In this document: positions 6,281 through 8,423 of the stretch, in pieces
How the letters are laid out: every line of letters starts with the position of its first letter
Numbering within the stretch: position 1 is the first letter of the stretch
Assembly (NCBI GenBank): GCA_025359585.1
Contig: JANYFX010000052.1
Coordinates: forward strand, 1 to 8,423
Reading direction: 5' to 3'
From: Rhizobacter sp.
Lineage (GTDB): Bacteria; Pseudomonadota; Gammaproteobacteria; Burkholderiales; Burkholderiaceae_C
Length of the DNA stretch: 8,423 nucleotides
Notes under the pieces: model-generated
The model's database searches: none
The model's input: the letters and a program-made list of their open reading frames with translations, nothing else
What the model was told of the DNA's origin: nothing
Translations under genes and position numbers: made by a program

Positions 6281-7309
6281 ATGACCCTCACCTGCAGAAT
6301 CCACGGCGCCAAAGACCTGCGCCTCGAAGACGACGGCCCGGCCACGCTCGGCGCCACCGATGTCGAAATGAGCCTCGGCGCCGGCGGCATCTGCGGCTCC
6401 GACCTGCACTACTACCAGCACGGCCGCGTCGGCGCCTTCGTGGTGCGCGAGCCGCTGATCCCGGGGCACGAGGTTTCGGGCGTGGTCGCGCGCATCGGCA
6501 GCGCGGTCACGCGTCTGAAGGTCGGCGACAAGGTCGCGATCAACCCGTCGCACGCCTGCGGCCAGTGCGACTACTGCCTGGGCGGTAGGCTGAACCTGTG
6601 TCGCAACATGCGCTTCCTCGGCAGCGCCAGCGTGTTCCCGCACGTGCAGGGCATGTTCCGCGAACGTTTCGTGATGGGCGAGCGCCAGCTCACGCCCATC
6701 CATGAAGACATCTCGCTCGGCGAACTGGCGTGTGCCGAGCCGCTGTCGATCGGCCTGCACGCGGTGCACCGCGCCGGCAACCTCACCGGAAAAACCGTGC
6801 TCGTCACCGGCGGCGGCACGATCGGCTGCATGAGCGTGATTGCGGCCAAGCTCGCAGGCGCCGCGTGGATCATCTGCTGCGACATCGCCGAGCGGCCGCT
6901 CGCGATGGCCAAACAGGTCGGCGCCGATGTCGGTTTGCGCAGCGACCAGGCGAGCGAAGCCGAACTCACCGACATCGCCGACGTCTGCATCGAAGCCGCC
7001 GGCAGCCCGGCGGCGCTGAACACCTGCCTGAAGGCCGCACGCCGCGGGGGCCGCATCGTTCAGGTCGGCACGCTGCCGGCCGAAGGCGTGATGTTCTCGG
7101 CCAACAGCATCATGGCGCGCGAGCTCGACTACGTGGGCGCCTTCCGCGCCGCGCACGCCTTCGACTGGGCGGTGCAGTACCTGCGCACCCGCCGCGTCGA
7201 CGTGCGGCCTTTGCTCAGCGCGCAAATCCCGCTTTCACGCTCACTCGAAGCGTTTGAGCTCGCCAGCGACCGCACCCGCAGCACCAAGGTGCAGGTTGTG
7301 TGCGGCTGA
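6281..7309 (+). CDS. idnD: L-idonate 5-dehydrogenase-like zinc-dependent alcohol dehydrogenase
   Basis: A 342-residue medium-chain dehydrogenase; E. coli IdnD has 343. The expected reaction is oxidation of L-idonate to 5-keto-D-gluconate with NAD(P)+ in the cytoplasm. Catalytic zinc ligands are visible as C38 and H63/E64 (GGICGSDLHYYQ at 35-46, PGHEVSG at 61-67) with E153 (CAEPL). The structural zinc site is C93, C96, C99 and C107. The Rossmann motif GGGTIG is at 177-182, and D201 at the end of the second strand favours NAD over NADP. GGICGSDLHYYQ.G.VG, AINPS, MRF.GSA..FPHV.G and AEPL..  .IHA/LHA-type blocks match E. coli IdnD closely, more than sorbitol or xylitol dehydrogenases, though a related polyol or sugar acid remains possible. 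The 5-keto-gluconate reductase (IdnO) and gluconate kinase that would complete the pathway are not in the window. It sits between a sugar-acid-type regulator and a TRAP transporter, which supports a catabolic role. Confidence 0.9.
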   Translation: MTLTCRIHGAKDLRLEDDGPATLGATDVEMSLGAGGICGSDLHYYQHGRVGAFVVREPLIPGHEVSGVVARIGSAVTRLKVGDKVAINPSHACGQCDYCLGGRLNLCRNMRFLGSASVFPHVQGMFRERFVMGERQLTPIHEDISLGELACAEPLSIGLHAVHRAGNLTGKTVLVTGGGTIGCMSVIAAKLAGAAWIICCDIAERPLAMAKQVGADVGLRSDQASEAELTDIADVCIEAAGSPAALNTCLKAARRGGRIVQVGTLPAEGVMFSANSIMARELDYVGAFRAAHAFDWAVQYLRTRRVDVRPLLSAQIPLSRSLEAFELASDRTRSTKVQVVCG

Positions 7310-7330
7310 AACCGATCCTCAAAACACAAC

Positions 7331-7334
7331 GGAG
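7331..7334 (+). promoter_or_regulatory. Ribosome binding site of the TRAP binding-protein gene
   Basis: GGAG lies 7 nt before the ATG at 7342, within the 32-nt gap after the dehydrogenase stop. It supports that ATG over a GTG at 7300, which would overlap the dehydrogenase gene and put 14 residues in front of a clean signal peptide. Confidence 0.7.
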
Positions 7335-7341
7335 ACAAACC

Positions 7342-8313
7342 ATGAACAAGACCTTCATCAAGACCCTGCTCGCCAGCGCCGCACTCGCAGCCGCCACCGG
7401 CGCTTTCGCGCAGACCAAGCTCAAGTGGGCGCACGTGTATGAAACCTCGGAGCCCTTCCACACCGCTTCGGTGTGGGCCGCCGAAGAGATCAAGAAGCGC
7501 AGCAACGGCCGTTACCTGATCGACGTGTACCCTGCCTCGCAGCTCGGCAAGGAAAACGACATCAACCAGGGCCTGACACTCGGCACCGTCGACATCATCA
7601 TCTCGGGTTCGAGCTTCGCGGCGAAGAGCTACCCGCGCATCGGCGTGACCTACTACCCTTACACCTTCCGCGGCGTGGAGCACCTGCTGGCCTACACCAA
7701 GAGCGACATCTACCGCGAGCTCTCGAAAGGTTATGAAGAGAAGAGCGGCCACCCGATCATCGCGACCACCTACTACGGTGTGCGCCACACCACCAGCAAC
7801 AAGCCGATCACCAAGTGCGCCGACATGAAGGGCCTGAAGATCCGCGTGCCCGACGTGCCGGCCTATCTGGCCATGCCACGCGCCTGCGGCGCAAACACCT
7901 CGCCGATCGCGTTCGCCGAGGTCTACCTGGCGCTGCAGAACGGCACGGTCGAAGCGCAGGAAAACCCGCTGACGACGATCGAGGCGAAGAAGTTCTTCGA
8001 GGTGCAGAAGAACATCGTGCTGACCGGCCACATCGTCGATCACCTGAACACGATCGTTGCCGGCGGCGTGTGGAAAAAGCTCTCCGACGCCGACAAGAAA
8101 ATGTTCACCGAGGTGGCGCAGGAAGCGGCGGCCAAGGCATCGGGTGAAGTGGCAGCGCGCGAGAAGGAACTCGTCGCGGTCTTCAAGGGCAAAGGCCTGA
8201 ACGTGGTCGAGGTCGACAAGGAAGACTTTCGCAGCACGGTGCTGAAGAACGTCACCTTCGAGTCCTTCGGCTACCAGAAGGCCGACTGGGACAAGATCCA
8301 GGCGATCAAGTAA
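7342..8313 (+). CDS. dctP: TRAP transporter periplasmic solute-binding protein (DctP family)
   Basis: A 323-residue periplasmic binding protein that captures a carboxylate solute and delivers it to a sodium-coupled TRAP membrane complex. A Sec signal peptide is clear: MNKTFIK, a hydrophobic core (8-19), then AFA|QT with cleavage predicted after residue 23. The mature protein begins with the family block KWAHVYETSEPFHTASVW (28-45). It continues with ASQLGKENDINQGLTLGTVD (65-84), the arginine of YYGVRH (R148), GLKIRVP (164-170) with R168, the residue that in this family salt-bridges the substrate carboxylate, then NTSPIAFAEVYLALQNGTVE (185-204) and QENP (206-209, N208). Two cysteines, C159 and C182, lie in the mature protein and could form a disulfide. 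The neighbouring idonate dehydrogenase suggests a sugar acid such as idonate or gluconate as ligand. Databases may label close relatives as C4-dicarboxylate or sialic-acid binding, which should not be taken literally. The family is certain; the ligand is not. Confidence 0.94.
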   Translation: MNKTFIKTLLASAALAAATGAFAQTKLKWAHVYETSEPFHTASVWAAEEIKKRSNGRYLIDVYPASQLGKENDINQGLTLGTVDIIISGSSFAAKSYPRIGVTYYPYTFRGVEHLLAYTKSDIYRELSKGYEEKSGHPIIATTYYGVRHTTSNKPITKCADMKGLKIRVPDVPAYLAMPRACGANTSPIAFAEVYLALQNGTVEAQENPLTTIEAKKFFEVQKNIVLTGHIVDHLNTIVAGGVWKKLSDADKKMFTEVAQEAAAKASGEVAAREKELVAVFKGKGLNVVEVDKEDFRSTVLKNVTFESFGYQKADWDKIQAIK

Positions 8314-8318
8314 GCGCC

Positions 8319-8423
8319 ATGTCTGCCAACGCTGAAATGGTGTTACCGCATGCGCCGGTCGAAGTCGCACCCGAGGAGCTCGTCAAGAGCTTCGCGAGTG
8401 CCGACATCCACGAAGTCGATCTC
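8319..8423 (+). CDS. Probable TRAP transporter small permease subunit, DctQ-like (partial, N-terminus only)
   Basis: An open frame of 35 codons runs from ATG 8319 to the right edge, starting MSANAEMVLPHAPVEVAPEE and ending ADIHEVDL. It begins 5 nt after the binding-protein stop, with only a weak purine-rich stretch (AAGTAAG) before it. The visible part is hydrophilic and acidic with no membrane segment yet. I base the call mainly on position: in TRAP operons the small four-helix DctQ subunit usually follows DctP, and many betaproteobacterial members have a soluble acidic leader like this before TM1. A large fused DctQM subunit, or an unrelated gene, is possible. Confidence 0.6.
   Translation, partial: MSANAEMVLPHAPVEVAPEELVKSFASADIHEVDL

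Noticed and set aside
7310..7341. Possible terminator or promoter between the dehydrogenase and binding-protein genes
   Set aside because: The 32-nt gap has no inverted repeat or T-run and no -35/-10 pair, so read-through is assumed.
7129..8370. Minus-strand open frame (413 codons) opposite the TRAP binding protein and dehydrogenase end
   Set aside because: It spans two real genes on the other strand and has no domain, ribosome site or sensible start.

Overview
This is a high-GC bacterial window with dense coding. Codon use and protein similarity suggest a betaproteobacterium of the order Burkholderiales; I would not go below order from sequence alone. It holds two divergently transcribed blocks separated by an intergenic region of about 205 bp (5283-5487).

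Left block, minus strand (5282 down to 1): an RND multidrug efflux operon in mdtABC order. It has a periplasmic adaptor (MdtA-like, 3849-5282), a complete RND pump subunit (MdtB-like, 713-3823) and the first 238 codons of a second, different RND subunit (MdtC-like, running off the left edge). The two pump genes overlap by ATGA at 713-716. Together they would form a proton-driven tripartite pump with an outer-membrane channel that is not in the window. The adaptor carries unusual low-complexity stretches: a Gly-Pro linker after its membrane anchor and a C-terminal tail with a 17-residue duplication.

Right block, plus strand (5488 to 8423): a likely sugar-acid uptake and oxidation operon. In order it has a GntR-superfamily regulator of the FadR/FCD type (5488-6261), a zinc-dependent L-idonate 5-dehydrogenase-like enzyme (6281-7309), a TRAP transporter solute-binding protein (7342-8313), and the first 35 codons of a gene that starts 5 nt later and is probably the small TRAP membrane subunit DctQ (8319 to the right edge). 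Spacings are 19, 32 and 5 nt with no terminator visible between genes, so they are probably co-transcribed.

The intergenic region contains a plausible sigma70 promoter facing right (TTGACG/TATTCT) and, at its predicted start point, a near-palindrome AATTGGT-CAG-GCCACTT that resembles operators of FCD-type GntR regulators. The simplest model is that the regulator represses its own operon until a sugar acid, or a product of it, is bound. I see no convincing promoter for the efflux operon. No RNA genes, mobile elements, CRISPR arrays or terminators were found. The families are well known. The least certain points are the transported substrate, the operator, and the function of the adaptor's low-complexity tails; I found no clearly new system here.
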